Assembly (NCBI GenBank): GCA_002378005.1
Contig: DFQY01000044.1
Coordinates: 1-19,012 of the forward strand
Direction of reading: 5' to 3'
Origin: Flavobacteriales bacterium UBA3477
GTDB lineage: Bacteria; Bacteroidota; Bacteroidia; Flavobacteriales; Schleiferiaceae
Length of the DNA stretch: 19,012 nucleotides
This document shows, piece by piece, positions 7,469-14,964 of the stretch (positions are counted from its first letter, which is position 1; each line of letters starts with the position of its first letter). The notes beneath the pieces were generated by a model. It was not told the origin of the DNA, made no database searches, and saw nothing but the letters and a program-made list of their open reading frames with translations. Made by a program: the position numbers and the translations under genes.

Positions 7469-8623
7469 ATGGCAAAGAACATCTTCTCGACAGATTATAC
7501 ATTGGGAATTTTAGGCGGGGGCCAATTGGGCAAAATGATGCTCTATACCACCCGCAAATTTGACATCCGCACAAAAGTGCTCGATGCATCTCCCGACGCC
7601 CCTGCACAGTTCGGTGCCAATGAATTCCAAGTAGGCTCACTTCAAGATTACGATACCGTCATGGCTTTTGCTGCCGATTGTGATACCGTATGTATTGAGA
7701 TTGAAGCTGTAAATGTTCAGGCATTGAGAGACCTTCGTGCACAGGGTAAAAAAGTGCACCCAAATCCTGATAGCCTCGAGCTCATCCAGGACAAGACCAA
7801 GCAAAAGCAATTCTACGCCGACCACAACATCCCTACCTCACGTTTTGAGATGGTCTCAGGCAAGACTGAATTCGAAGCCGCACGCGAGCGCTGGCCCATT
7901 CCCTTTGTATGGAAAGCAGCCACCGGAGGATATGATGGCTTTGGCGTCGTAGTTTGCCGCAGCGAAGAAGATGTTCAGAACATTCCCGATGCTCCGGGCA
8001 TGCTCGAAGCGTTTGTGAACTTTGAACTAGAAGTAAGCGTCATCGTAGCACGCAATGAAAGTGGCCAGGTGAAAACTTTCCCCGTTGCGGATCAAGAATT
8101 CCACCCCACTGCCAACCAAGTAGAATATGTACTCTGCCCGACCGTTTTGGACGAAGAAATGCAGCAAAAGGCTAATGACATTGCCATTCGCACTGCAGAA
8201 GCATACGACATCTGCGGACTACTTGCCGTTGAGTTATTCGTAACGGCTGATGGAGAGATCTTAGTCAACGAAGTAGCACCACGCCCACACAACAGTGGAC
8301 ACCACACCATTGAAGCTTGTTATACGAGCCAATTCGAACAGCACGTTCGCGCAGTCCTAGATTTACCTCTAGGTTCCACCGAACTAAAGGCAGCGGGTGT
8401 AATGGCAAACCTTGTGGGTGCTGAAGGGTACAGCGGCGATGTAGTATACCAGGGGTACGACGAGTTGCTCGGAGAGCCCGGAATTAACATCCACATTTAC
8501 GGCAAGGCACAAACCCGCCCGTTCCGTAAAATGGGACATGTCACGGTAGTGGCAAAAGATAGAGATGAAGCCCGCAAGCGCGCCGAGTGGGCAAAGAATA
8601 GTATATTGGTAAAAAGCAAATAG
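7469..8623 (+). CDS. purK: 5-(carboxyamino)imidazole ribonucleotide synthase (PurK)
   Basis: This 384-residue ATP-grasp enzyme converts AIR, ATP and bicarbonate to N5-CAIR in purine synthesis. The N-terminal pre-ATP-grasp motif is GILGGGQLGKMM (13-24). The ATP-grasp part contains VWKAATGGYDGFGVVV, VNFELEVSVIVAR and the active-site segment VNEVAPRPHNSGHHTIEAC, which is diagnostic of PurK. Length is normal. The start at 7469 follows a clear -7 box by 20 bases and leaves a typical N-terminus. The stop is 2 bases before the purE ATG, so the two consecutive pathway enzymes form one operon. I see no purine riboswitch in the 29-base upstream gap. Confidence 0.97.
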   Translation: MAKNIFSTDYTLGILGGGQLGKMMLYTTRKFDIRTKVLDASPDAPAQFGANEFQVGSLQDYDTVMAFAADCDTVCIEIEAVNVQALRDLRAQGKKVHPNPDSLELIQDKTKQKQFYADHNIPTSRFEMVSGKTEFEAARERWPIPFVWKAATGGYDGFGVVVCRSEEDVQNIPDAPGMLEAFVNFELEVSVIVARNESGQVKTFPVADQEFHPTANQVEYVLCPTVLDEEMQQKANDIAIRTAEAYDICGLLAVELFVTADGEILVNEVAPRPHNSGHHTIEACYTSQFEQHVRAVLDLPLGSTELKAAGVMANLVGAEGYSGDVVYQGYDELLGEPGINIHIYGKAQTRPFRKMGHVTVVAKDRDEARKRAEWAKNSILVKSK

Positions 8624-8625
8624 TC

Positions 8626-9117
8626 ATGATCGGAATCATTATGGGCAGCACTTCAGACCTGCCAGTTATGCAACAAGCTATCGACGTATTAGACGAACTA
8701 GGCCTAGCCTATGAAGTTGATATCGTCAGTGCCCACCGCACGCCAGAGAAGCTGATTGATTACGGTCAGAATGCCCATAAAAGAGGCATCAAAGCCATTA
8801 TCGCAGGTGCCGGAGGTGCAGCACACCTTCCAGGAATGGTAGCTTCAGTAAGTCCACTTCCTGTCATAGGTGTTCCCGTACACAGTTCAAATTCGATCGA
8901 CGGTTGGGACAGCGTACTTTCTATTCTTCAAATGCCCGGCGGTGTTCCTGTAGCTACGGTAGCGTTGGACGGTGCAAAGAACGCAGGTATCCTTGCCGCG
9001 CAGATCGTAGGATCTTCAGATGCAGCGGTTTTAGAGCGCATTGTAGCCTATAAAGAAAGCCTAAAAGAGAAGGTGCTGAAAGGCGCTGAAGAGGTTAAAG
9101 CCAAGTATTCTAAATAG
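8626..9117 (+). CDS. purE: N5-CAIR mutase (PurE, class I)
   Basis: This 163-residue enzyme converts N5-CAIR, the PurK product, to CAIR. The phosphate-binding MGSTSDLPVM (6-15), the SAHRTP motif (about 40-45), AGAGGAAHLPGMVAS and the PVHSSNSIDGWDSVLSILQMPGGVPVATV region (with GWDSVLSI and MPGGVPV) are hallmarks of class I PurE. Pairing with PurK supports class I rather than direct AIR carboxylation. The ATG is 2 bases after the purK stop. Downstream, only 24 bases separate it from the convergent minus-strand frame that ends at 9142, and no hairpin terminator is visible there. Confidence 0.97.
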   Translation: MIGIIMGSTSDLPVMQQAIDVLDELGLAYEVDIVSAHRTPEKLIDYGQNAHKRGIKAIIAGAGGAAHLPGMVASVSPLPVIGVPVHSSNSIDGWDSVLSILQMPGGVPVATVALDGAKNAGILAAQIVGSSDAAVLERIVAYKESLKEKVLKGAEEVKAKYSK

Positions 9118-9141
9118 GATACAAAAGGGTGTGGTGGCGTA

Positions 9142-9312
9142 TTAAACGTCCGTTTCACTAGGCTGCATAGCACCTTTCAATCGTTTGATTATCCACCATC
9201 CTAAGGGGACGTACGCGACCAATATTAATAGGAATGGCAAGATAACAAGGTAGTTTAACAGTTCTCTAGGACTGCCGCCGTTCAATCTAATTTCAAGGAT
9301 AAAATAGGCGAC
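9142..9312 (-). pseudogene. In-frame continuation of the membrane protein beyond a TAG stop
   Basis: Reading on from the TAG at 9315-9313 without changing frame gives 56 further codons to a TAA at 9144-9142. The peptide starts VAYFILEIRLNGG, contains a strongly hydrophobic helix (LLNYLVILPFLLILVAYVP), a positive cap (GWWIIKRLKG) and a soluble tail (MQPSETDV). There is no ATG before the one near its end, so it is not an independent gene. It looks like the C-terminal part of the upstream gene, separated by a nonsense mutation, a sequencing error or a readthrough stop. Openness over 56 codons alone could occur by chance; the hydropathy fit is the stronger argument. Confidence 0.6.
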
Positions 9313-9618
9313 CTAAAGCAGATAAACCAGTAGTAGATAAACCGTGCTACCCACCCAATACTTGCGAAGGAATGATTGGAAAAAATCTTCGTACGGCTGG
9401 CCAGGTAACCTTTTATACCACACCCAATTCAACCACCCGTGAAAGGTCAATGAACCAATCATCGCAAAGGCACAACTGATCAAAAAAGCCATTCCAAATC
9501 CGTCAAGATAAAATGTGCCATTAGGAATATTAACGGCAAGAAATGTTATGACTGAGAATAATGCACTCCCAAAAATGGCGCTCCCTAGATAGTATGTAAG
9601 GGCATATTGAGCGGGCAT
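9313..9618 (-). CDS. Small multi-pass membrane protein, likely truncated by an in-frame TAG
   Basis: A 101-residue hydrophobic protein with membrane segments near residues 8-29 (LGSAIFGSALFSVITFLAV), 39-62 (FGMAFLISCAFAMIGSL) and a third beginning about residue 88 (KYWVGSTVYLLLVYLL). The third segment is broken off by the TAG at 9315-9313; the same frame continues for 56 codons, finishing that helix and adding a fourth. The original gene was therefore probably 9142-9618 (158 codons counting the TAG). Its ATG (9618) directly follows the stop of the LytTR regulator, so it is the third gene of the kinase-regulator operon. I do not recognise the family. A role as a target or partner of the signalling pair is only suggested by position. 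Confidence 0.7.
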   Translation of the reverse strand: MPAQYALTYYLGSAIFGSALFSVITFLAVNIPNGTFYLDGFGMAFLISCAFAMIGSLTFHGWLNWVWYKRLPGQPYEDFFQSFLRKYWVGSTVYLLLVYLL

Positions 9619-10350
9619 CTACAATCGTTTTAAGTGAGAAATCAAAAGCTCTTTCTTTCTATTGCTCACCGGGACTGTTGATCCATCATGTAATAACAGG
9701 TATCCACCATCTGCACTTACGTATCGGCTCACCATTTCCAAGTTAACAAGATGGCTTTTATGCACTCGCTCAAACCCAGCGGGACGCAACAAGGTTTCAT
9801 ACTCCTTCATCGTCTTCGACGCGAGTACCGAGGTTTTGTTGTTCAAGAAGAACTGCGTGTAGTTTGAACTGCTTTCGCAACGCACGATCTCATTAACATT
9901 GAGAATGTACATTCCTTCCGTGGTGGGGATGACCAATTTTTTCGGTGCCTCCTTTGATGCCGCAGCTGCAATATTTGCCTGCTGCGCTGGGATTCGTGAA
10001 GCACCTGCCTTTCGAACGGCCTTGACTAAATCCTCGGCATCGATAGGTTTCAAAAGGTAATCCAGTGCCGCGTGCTTGATGGCTTGAATGGCAAACTCAT
10101 CGTGGGCGGTAGTGAAAATCAAACCAGGCAGATCGCCTCCCGACCACTGGTCAATCAGATCGAAGCCTGATTCGCCATTTAGATTGACGTCTAAAAAAAC
10201 CAAATCGATATCTTCTTCATCCAGTACATCTAACGCCTCACTAACGGTTTGGCAAAGTGCTGCTATTTCTACCTCAGGACAAAATAGTTTCAACTTACCT
10301 TCAAGGCTCTCCAATACAGGACGTTCATCATCTAATAAAAGGGCACGCAT
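9619..10350 (-). CDS. LytTR-family response regulator
   Basis: A 243-residue response regulator. The receiver domain (about 1-118) has the acidic pair Asp7/Asp8 (LLLDDERP), the phospho-acceptor Asp54 (VFLDVNLNG), Thr80/Thr81 and Lys101 (YLLKPI). A linker rich in Ala and Gln leads to a LytTR DNA-binding domain (about 138-240) with IVRCESSSNYTQFFL and ERVHKSHLVNL, both characteristic. It is phosphorylated by the LytS-type kinase encoded 29 bases upstream, as far as context shows. LytTR proteins bind direct repeats near target promoters; I did not find an obvious pair here. The stop is immediately followed by the ATG of the small membrane protein gene. Confidence 0.95.
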   Translation of the reverse strand: MRALLLDDERPVLESLEGKLKLFCPEVEIAALCQTVSEALDVLDEEDIDLVFLDVNLNGESGFDLIDQWSGGDLPGLIFTTAHDEFAIQAIKHAALDYLLKPIDAEDLVKAVRKAGASRIPAQQANIAAAASKEAPKKLVIPTTEGMYILNVNEIVRCESSSNYTQFFLNNKTSVLASKTMKEYETLLRPAGFERVHKSHLVNLEMVSRYVSADGGYLLLHDGSTVPVSNRKKELLISHLKRL

Positions 10351-10379
10351 GGGCGGAAAGATTTACTCTAAGGTATGTG

Positions 10380-12383
10380 TTAAACATCATTTTCTAATGA
10401 CAAAATGAGCGAAACTTCCATTCCGATGGGTGAGTGCTCGTCGCCTAATCGGTCAAACCTTAGGGAGAATTCACCACCGTACTTTTTGCTGAGTAAGGCC
10501 AACCGTTCTTCAATGATGGCAAGACCGTGACTCTTTGATGCTTTGTGTGAAGGATCAAAACCTGCACCATTGTCTCTTACCGTTACTTTCACGGAAGATC
10601 CATGCAAGGAGAATTCGACATTAATGACACCTTCCTTGCCGCTTGCTATCAATGGACGTACGGCATGCTGCACAGCATTTTCCACCAAGGGCTGCACGAG
10701 CATAGGAGGTATTTTACAGTCGTAAGCATCGAGGGCATCGTCAACAGTGACCGATTTCTGGAAGTCCCCATACCTCAGAATACACAAATCGAGATACTGA
10801 TCAATGAGATCCTTTTCATCCGCTACCACCATAGATGCACTTCGCGAACTATCCAGTGTGAGTCGCATCATTTTGGCCAACTTACCCATGTACTGCACTG
10901 CGTCTTTGGGCTGATTCTTAAAGATGAAGTTAGAAATGGCGTCCAGGGCGTTAAAGAGGAAATGCGGATTCATTTGTAGGCGCTTGCTGGCCAGTTCCGC
11001 ATCAGCTAGGCGCTCTTGCAAGTCCAATTTTTCTTGAATCTGAATCTTGGCTTTGCGCTGTCTGTACCAAATTCCTGAGGCAATTAGAATAATGGCGATT
11101 GACCAGAACAGCGGACGTTTGTACCACCACGCGGAGATGCTGTACTCATAGTGCGCGTTCATGCCTTGTTCAAAATCTAACCTATGGCTGGTTTGAATGT
11201 CGAGGGTATAGTTGCCCGGGGCGGGGCGCACGAAAAGGACGGGTTCACCGGGCGTAAAGGTGTTCCATGGATCGTTATTGATTCGGTATCGCCCGTGGAT
11301 AGGAGCTGAGGAGGATTTTTTGTGCGAAGTGGTAAATCCAATAGAGGCCGGTTCGACTTCGAGGTTTTCAAAAGACGGAACGTCCAAACCATTGGCGGTA
11401 AAGTCGATTTTTATATGACGAAGGGAATTTGGCACTCCTTTATTATCAAAAGTCCACAACCCCATAGGTGTTGCTGCCCACAAATCATTACCGATCACGG
11501 CTACATCGTAATTTCCAGGTCGAAAAGCGGGCAATCCGCGAGCCATGCCTAGGGTGTACTGTATGCCCTCTTCGTTGAAAACTTCAATACCGTCGGCATA
11601 AGCGCCATAGTAAAACTCATCTGCGGTATCCACATCGTAGTATGTCGGATGCGACTGACGCTCGGGCATGGGCTCGAAATCGTCCATGGTCCAGGATCCC
11701 TCTAGAAGTTTATTTAGCGCAATGTGACCCAGTGGAGTACGCGCTTTGGCTCCGTCGAAGGCGAAAATAGGCATGCCTGAACCCACTTTCTTCCATTTGT
11801 GATCCGCATTGTTCCACTGATAATAGCCATCTTCCGTACTTAGCAGCAATCCATAGTCTGTAGGCCCTAAATCAAAGATGAGACCTTTGAAATTTTGTCG
11901 GTTGAGTTCATCACCGGTCGCGTCTAGGGTCACCAATTCTGATCCTATCCTCAAAAAATTCAATCGCTCAAAACCTAAGGTCATACGCCAAATTCCCGAG
12001 GCTTTATCACTAATCTGCGTGGCGGCATCGCTATAGACTATTTGAACCCCATCGGCAGTGATGATATATTTTGTGCCATCATCGTTGGTGACCACCAAAG
12101 GATAGTCTTGTAAAGCCCCCTGAACCTCCGGCACTAACCCGCTATCAGTCACGGAAAAACTAAAAATCGAGCCTCGGTTGAACTTCTTAAAGCGATTACT
12201 GGGTGTGATGAATCCGTCGAGTAGTTCGTATACGCCTGAACCTTGGGTTCCCAAATACAATCGGTCACCATCGTAGGCGGCACTAATAACTGGATCTGCA
12301 GGAAAGCCTTGGGCACGTCCGATATCCTGCGCCTGCACTGCAGGAACAAGAAAAAGCAACAAAATCCTCGGAAACCATTTCAT
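10380..12383 (-). CDS. LytS-type sensor histidine kinase with periplasmic propeller-like sensor
   Basis: A 667-residue inner-membrane sensor. It begins with a signal peptide (MKWFPRILLLFLVPAVQAQ, cut after about 19) and a periplasmic region (20-420) with repeated short motifs such as DRLYLGTQGSGVYEL and NDLWAATPMGLWTFD, typical of degenerate two-component-regulator propeller blades. A Y_Y_Y-like domain is near 345-415 (YRINNDPWNTF, PAPGNYTLDI). A single membrane helix (about 423-440) and a coiled coil (445-470) lead to the His_kinase domain with MNPHFLFNALD (phospho-acceptor His474) and a HATPase domain (N-box VENAVQHAV with Asn569, G-box RDNGAGFD). The signal sensed is unknown. It lies 29 bases upstream of the LytTR regulator and is divergent from the FKBP-like lipoprotein gene with only 41 bases between. 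Confidence 0.93.
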   Translation of the reverse strand: MKWFPRILLLFLVPAVQAQDIGRAQGFPADPVISAAYDGDRLYLGTQGSGVYELLDGFITPSNRFKKFNRGSIFSFSVTDSGLVPEVQGALQDYPLVVTNDDGTKYIITADGVQIVYSDAATQISDKASGIWRMTLGFERLNFLRIGSELVTLDATGDELNRQNFKGLIFDLGPTDYGLLLSTEDGYYQWNNADHKWKKVGSGMPIFAFDGAKARTPLGHIALNKLLEGSWTMDDFEPMPERQSHPTYYDVDTADEFYYGAYADGIEVFNEEGIQYTLGMARGLPAFRPGNYDVAVIGNDLWAATPMGLWTFDNKGVPNSLRHIKIDFTANGLDVPSFENLEVEPASIGFTTSHKKSSSAPIHGRYRINNDPWNTFTPGEPVLFVRPAPGNYTLDIQTSHRLDFEQGMNAHYEYSISAWWYKRPLFWSIAIILIASGIWYRQRKAKIQIQEKLDLQERLADAELASKRLQMNPHFLFNALDAISNFIFKNQPKDAVQYMGKLAKMMRLTLDSSRSASMVVADEKDLIDQYLDLCILRYGDFQKSVTVDDALDAYDCKIPPMLVQPLVENAVQHAVRPLIASGKEGVINVEFSLHGSSVKVTVRDNGAGFDPSHKASKSHGLAIIEERLALLSKKYGGEFSLRFDRLGDEHSPIGMEVSLILSLENDV

Positions 12384-12387
12384 AACA

Positions 12388-12395
12388 CAATGTTA
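12388..12395 (-). promoter_or_regulatory. Possible -7 element of the sensor kinase gene
   Basis: On the minus strand TAACATTG (12395-12388) matches TAnnTTTG with one mismatch and ends 4 bases before the kinase ATG. No TTG at the right spacing is visible. The element lies in the 41-base divergent gap shared with the FKBP-like gene. Confidence 0.35.
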
Positions 12396-12412
12396 GGGAA
12401 TCAATTCTTAAT

Positions 12413-12420
12413 TACTTTTG
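12413..12420 (+). promoter_or_regulatory. -7 promoter element of the FKBP-like lipoprotein gene
   Basis: TACTTTTG is an exact match to TAnnTTTG and ends 4 bases before the ATG at 12425. A TTA (12393-12395), one mismatch from TTG, lies 17 bases upstream of it. Transcription would start at or beside the start codon, that is, a leaderless mRNA. Confidence 0.6.
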
Positions 12421-12424
12421 TCCT

Positions 12425-12874
12425 ATGAAAGGAATTACAGCCATTGCCTTCGGGGTGTTATTATTTGCTTCGTGTACTACCGATGAACAGCGTTTCAACC
12501 GCGAAATTGCTGAAATCGAAGATTATATCGCTACTACAGGATTAGACTTTACTGCCACCGGTACTGGTTTGTACTACCACGTTACAAAAGAGGGTAACCT
12601 CAACCGAGTTCCAGACAGCTCTAACGTTGTGAGTTTTAAGCACATTGGCTACTTGCTCGACAGCACCATCTTTTCTTCAGGTTGGTACGCCTCCAATCAC
12701 GTGGCCATGCCATTTTTAGTGCAAGGCTTTCAGCAAGGCCTTCAAGCCTTAGGCGAAGGCGGGCGCGGGGTCATCGTATTTCCGTCGGAACTAGGATATG
12801 GTGAAAAAGGTGCAAGCACTGTACCGAGCTACAGCCCCATCGCGTTCCAGGTAGAACTTGTGAGTTACTACTAG
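12425..12874 (+). CDS. FKBP-type peptidyl-prolyl isomerase-like lipoprotein
   Basis: A 149-residue lipoprotein: hydrophobic N-terminus, lipobox-like FASC with lipidated Cys17, a helical segment (20-40), then a FKBP fold (about 65-149). Family landmarks are VSFKHIGYLLDSTIF (70-83), the core VQGFQQGLQALGEGG (99-113), FPSELGYGEKG and the closing IAFQVELVSYY. The usual FDSS element after the second strand reads FSSG here, so the conserved aspartate of the active pocket seems absent and isomerase activity may be weak or lost. Flavobacteria have related FKBP-like lipoproteins such as GldI, needed for gliding and T9SS function, but identity with GldI is not shown. It is divergent from the sensor kinase gene. 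Confidence 0.85.
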   Translation: MKGITAIAFGVLLFASCTTDEQRFNREIAEIEDYIATTGLDFTATGTGLYYHVTKEGNLNRVPDSSNVVSFKHIGYLLDSTIFSSGWYASNHVAMPFLVQGFQQGLQALGEGGRGVIVFPSELGYGEKGASTVPSYSPIAFQVELVSYY

Positions 12875-12946
12875 GATAACTTTTAGTTTTCCACATTTTT
12901 TGGGATGTAAAGGATTAGGGTCCAATTTGTTTGGAAACCCCTTCCC

Positions 12947-13570
12947 ATGTCCCTACCTCTTGCGTTGTGGCTATACCTTGCCCGCATTCATCCCTTTGAC
13001 CTTCCTCCCTCGAGCACGCGATCGCTGTTCGTAGAAGGCTACGGCTATGAAGGTGCCTTTTCCGCACAGGTCGGCTACCGCAATGGCAACATCGGCCTTC
13101 AGCTCATTCACGAACAATTGACCCCCTATTCCTCTACGCAAATCCAAGGACAGTATGGCCTCTGGATCAACGAGGACTGCTGGATACAAACCCAACTCGC
13201 CCCCGCCCGAACGTCCCTAGCCTCCCAAACCTATTGGCACGCGCTATGGGGGATACAAACCCTCTACCGCAGCGATGGCATGTGGTTGTACGGTGCGGTG
13301 GAGCGCGATGATAATTGGGCCCTGATGCTTCGTCAAGGTCTGGCTCTAGACGAACACTTGTCTATAAGCGCCGGATGGGATTGGCAAGCACGCGGCCAGT
13401 TAGTCTATTCGGTCCAATTCAATCAAAACCCCTGGCACCTGCAGTACCTCCAATCCGGATCCCATTGGTCCCTTCTCTTCCATCTGCCCTACAAAGAGCT
13501 CTACCTCAGCATAGGCCTTCAAAACCACCACCTTCTCATCCCGCCCCGATGGTACGCCCCTCTGCCTTGA
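12947..13570 (+). CDS. Uncharacterised tryptophan- and tyrosine-rich protein, beta-rich
   Basis: A 207-residue protein I cannot assign. It starts with a short hydrophobic stretch (PLALWLYLA), not a textbook signal peptide, and then runs as alternating polar/aromatic segments (IGLQLIHEQL, LVYSVQFNQNPWHLQYLQ) as in outer-membrane beta-barrel strands. Twelve tryptophans make up about 6% of residues. It overlaps the following barrel-type gene by 22 bases. In other Bacteroidota, as I recall, a small outer-membrane protein often precedes the large helix-hairpin-helix barrel protein, and this could be a diverged or N-terminally shortened version. The coding strand is noticeably C-rich. The ATG at 12947 is the first in frame; a real start slightly elsewhere cannot be excluded. 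Confidence 0.65.
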   Translation: MSLPLALWLYLARIHPFDLPPSSTRSLFVEGYGYEGAFSAQVGYRNGNIGLQLIHEQLTPYSSTQIQGQYGLWINEDCWIQTQLAPARTSLASQTYWHALWGIQTLYRSDGMWLYGAVERDDNWALMLRQGLALDEHLSISAGWDWQARGQLVYSVQFNQNPWHLQYLQSGSHWSLLFHLPYKELYLSIGLQNHHLLIPPRWYAPLP

Positions 13571-14964
13571 TCATTTTCCTAGCACTCCATCTCCACACCT
13601 CGGCTCAAACCCAGCAGTGGCACGAAACCCTACGAGATACACTTACCCTAAACAACTGCCCACCCACCCTGCTCTGGCAAGATTACGGACTGAGCAAGTC
13701 CGCTGTTTTTGAGGTCTGTGCCTACCGTGATGCCGTGGGGGAAATCCTCACTTACGACGAGCTGATTCCCATCACCTCCTTAGACAGTACCATGCTCCAC
13801 ACCCTGATCGAGCAACTGCCCGTAGACCTTCCTACCGAAAGGCGTGGCGGAACCTCCGCCTCCTGTCGTCTCCAACCCTCGAGCGCCACGCCCCTCCAAA
13901 CCAATGTACACCACGCGGGCGGCCAATGGCGTGCGAGCTGGCACCGCGACAAGGGAATGCTGTACGGCGGGTTCCTCCAAAGCCGCCAGAGGGTGGGCGC
14001 TCTAGAACTGAACGTGCTTACGGGTCAATTCTTTCTCAGTGCCGGCCAAGGATTGGTACTGTCCGCGCCCACCTTCGGGGTGCCGCAGAGCCGCGAGTTT
14101 TTTGGGAGAGGGTTGCGCGGGACGGCCAGTGCGTATGGCAGCGATAAAGGTTGGGCGGTGGAGGGGGTGAGCGGCTCGTGGACGGCCGCTTTGGGACGTG
14201 GTGAGAACGGAGGCTTGGGACAGGCGCAGTGGGAAGGCCAGATGGGGTATGTTGGGGCGGCTTGGCGCGGGGATGAGGCTAGTGTGTACGGAAAATGGTA
14301 CGGCGGGAAATGGCGGTATTACGGGGAATGGAGCCGTGAGAAGCAATGGATAGGAGCGAATGGATGGATGGACGATGTGTTGGTCGAGGGGAATTTGGAG
14401 CGCGAGGGAGCGCAATGGGTACCGAATATGCTGATGAGCGGGCGGCAGGTTTGGGGGGATTGGCAATGGAATTGGCGGGCGGGACAGATCAGTGCGCGGT
14501 GGCAAAAAGGGCGTTGGAAGGTGTTTGTGGCCAAGAAGGAGTGGGTACGAACGGTGGTGAGTTATGAGAATGATGGATTCAAGGTCCAAAGCTACGGTCA
14601 CGGGGGTAGTCGAGGGGTAAGTGTGAGAAAGGAATTGATTAGGGGCGAGCACCGATGGCAGTGGATGTGGGCGGCGGCGGAGGTGCGACAGGGACCTATT
14701 TGGATAACTATGCCGTATATGCCGGGGAGCATTCCTAGCATGGCGTTGTATGAGGATTTTTTCGGTGGCGCGGTGGGCTGGCGGTATAAGGGAATGGCGC
14801 TGCTGGGTAGCTGGAATATGGGAGAGGAGCCTGAAGTGGTCGGGTCGCTGCGGTGGGATTTAAGAGAATTGACCCCAGTGCTTCCAAAAATCCGGATAAC
14901 TCTTGGCCACTACTTCCGGATGCTCGATGGACATGGGCATGAGCATGGAAAGCGGGGCGAGTGA
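13549..14964 (+). CDS. Tryptophan-rich outer-membrane-type protein with degenerate helix-hairpin-helix segment
   Basis: A 471-residue protein with a signal peptide (MVRPSALIIFLALHLHTSAQ). Residues about 36-92 resemble the ComEA-like helix-hairpin-helix segment of a Bacteroidota family (GLSKSAVFEVCAYRDAVG, YDELIPITSLD). From about 155 on it has that family's barrel hallmarks (VLTGQFFLSAGQGLVLS, SREFFGRGLRGTA). Residues 202-436 hold 24 tryptophans, about 10%. Known relatives are, as I recall, usually 600-700 residues, so this one is short. I chose the ATG at 13549 because it opens the signal peptide; the frame runs open further upstream. It overlaps the previous gene by 22 bases, and its last 105 bases are antisense to aroA, so the C-terminal 34 residues may be an acquired tail. 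Its function is not established. Confidence 0.7.
   Translation: MVRPSALIIFLALHLHTSAQTQQWHETLRDTLTLNNCPPTLLWQDYGLSKSAVFEVCAYRDAVGEILTYDELIPITSLDSTMLHTLIEQLPVDLPTERRGGTSASCRLQPSSATPLQTNVHHAGGQWRASWHRDKGMLYGGFLQSRQRVGALELNVLTGQFFLSAGQGLVLSAPTFGVPQSREFFGRGLRGTASAYGSDKGWAVEGVSGSWTAALGRGENGGLGQAQWEGQMGYVGAAWRGDEASVYGKWYGGKWRYYGEWSREKQWIGANGWMDDVLVEGNLEREGAQWVPNMLMSGRQVWGDWQWNWRAGQISARWQKGRWKVFVAKKEWVRTVVSYENDGFKVQSYGHGGSRGVSVRKELIRGEHRWQWMWAAAEVRQGPIWITMPYMPGSIPSMALYEDFFGGAVGWRYKGMALLGSWNMGEEPEVVGSLRWDLRELTPVLPKIRITLGHYFRMLDGHGHEHGKRGE

Noticed and set aside
12917..12942. Possible hairpin GGGTCC...GGAAACCC upstream of the 207-residue gene
   Set aside because: Pairing is interrupted by unpaired bases, there is no T-tract, and it is not followed by any recognisable regulatory layout.
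13315..13548. N-terminal extension of the tryptophan-rich barrel gene to 13315
   Set aside because: The extension is inside the preceding gene in another frame, proline/arginine-rich, and would bury the clear signal peptide that begins at 13549.
14002..14652. A 216-codon open frame on the minus strand, proline-rich, opposite the tryptophan-rich gene
   Set aside because: It is the antisense shadow of a G-rich coding strand (glycine and tryptophan codons read as proline). It has no recognisable domain, while the plus frame has a signal peptide and family motifs.
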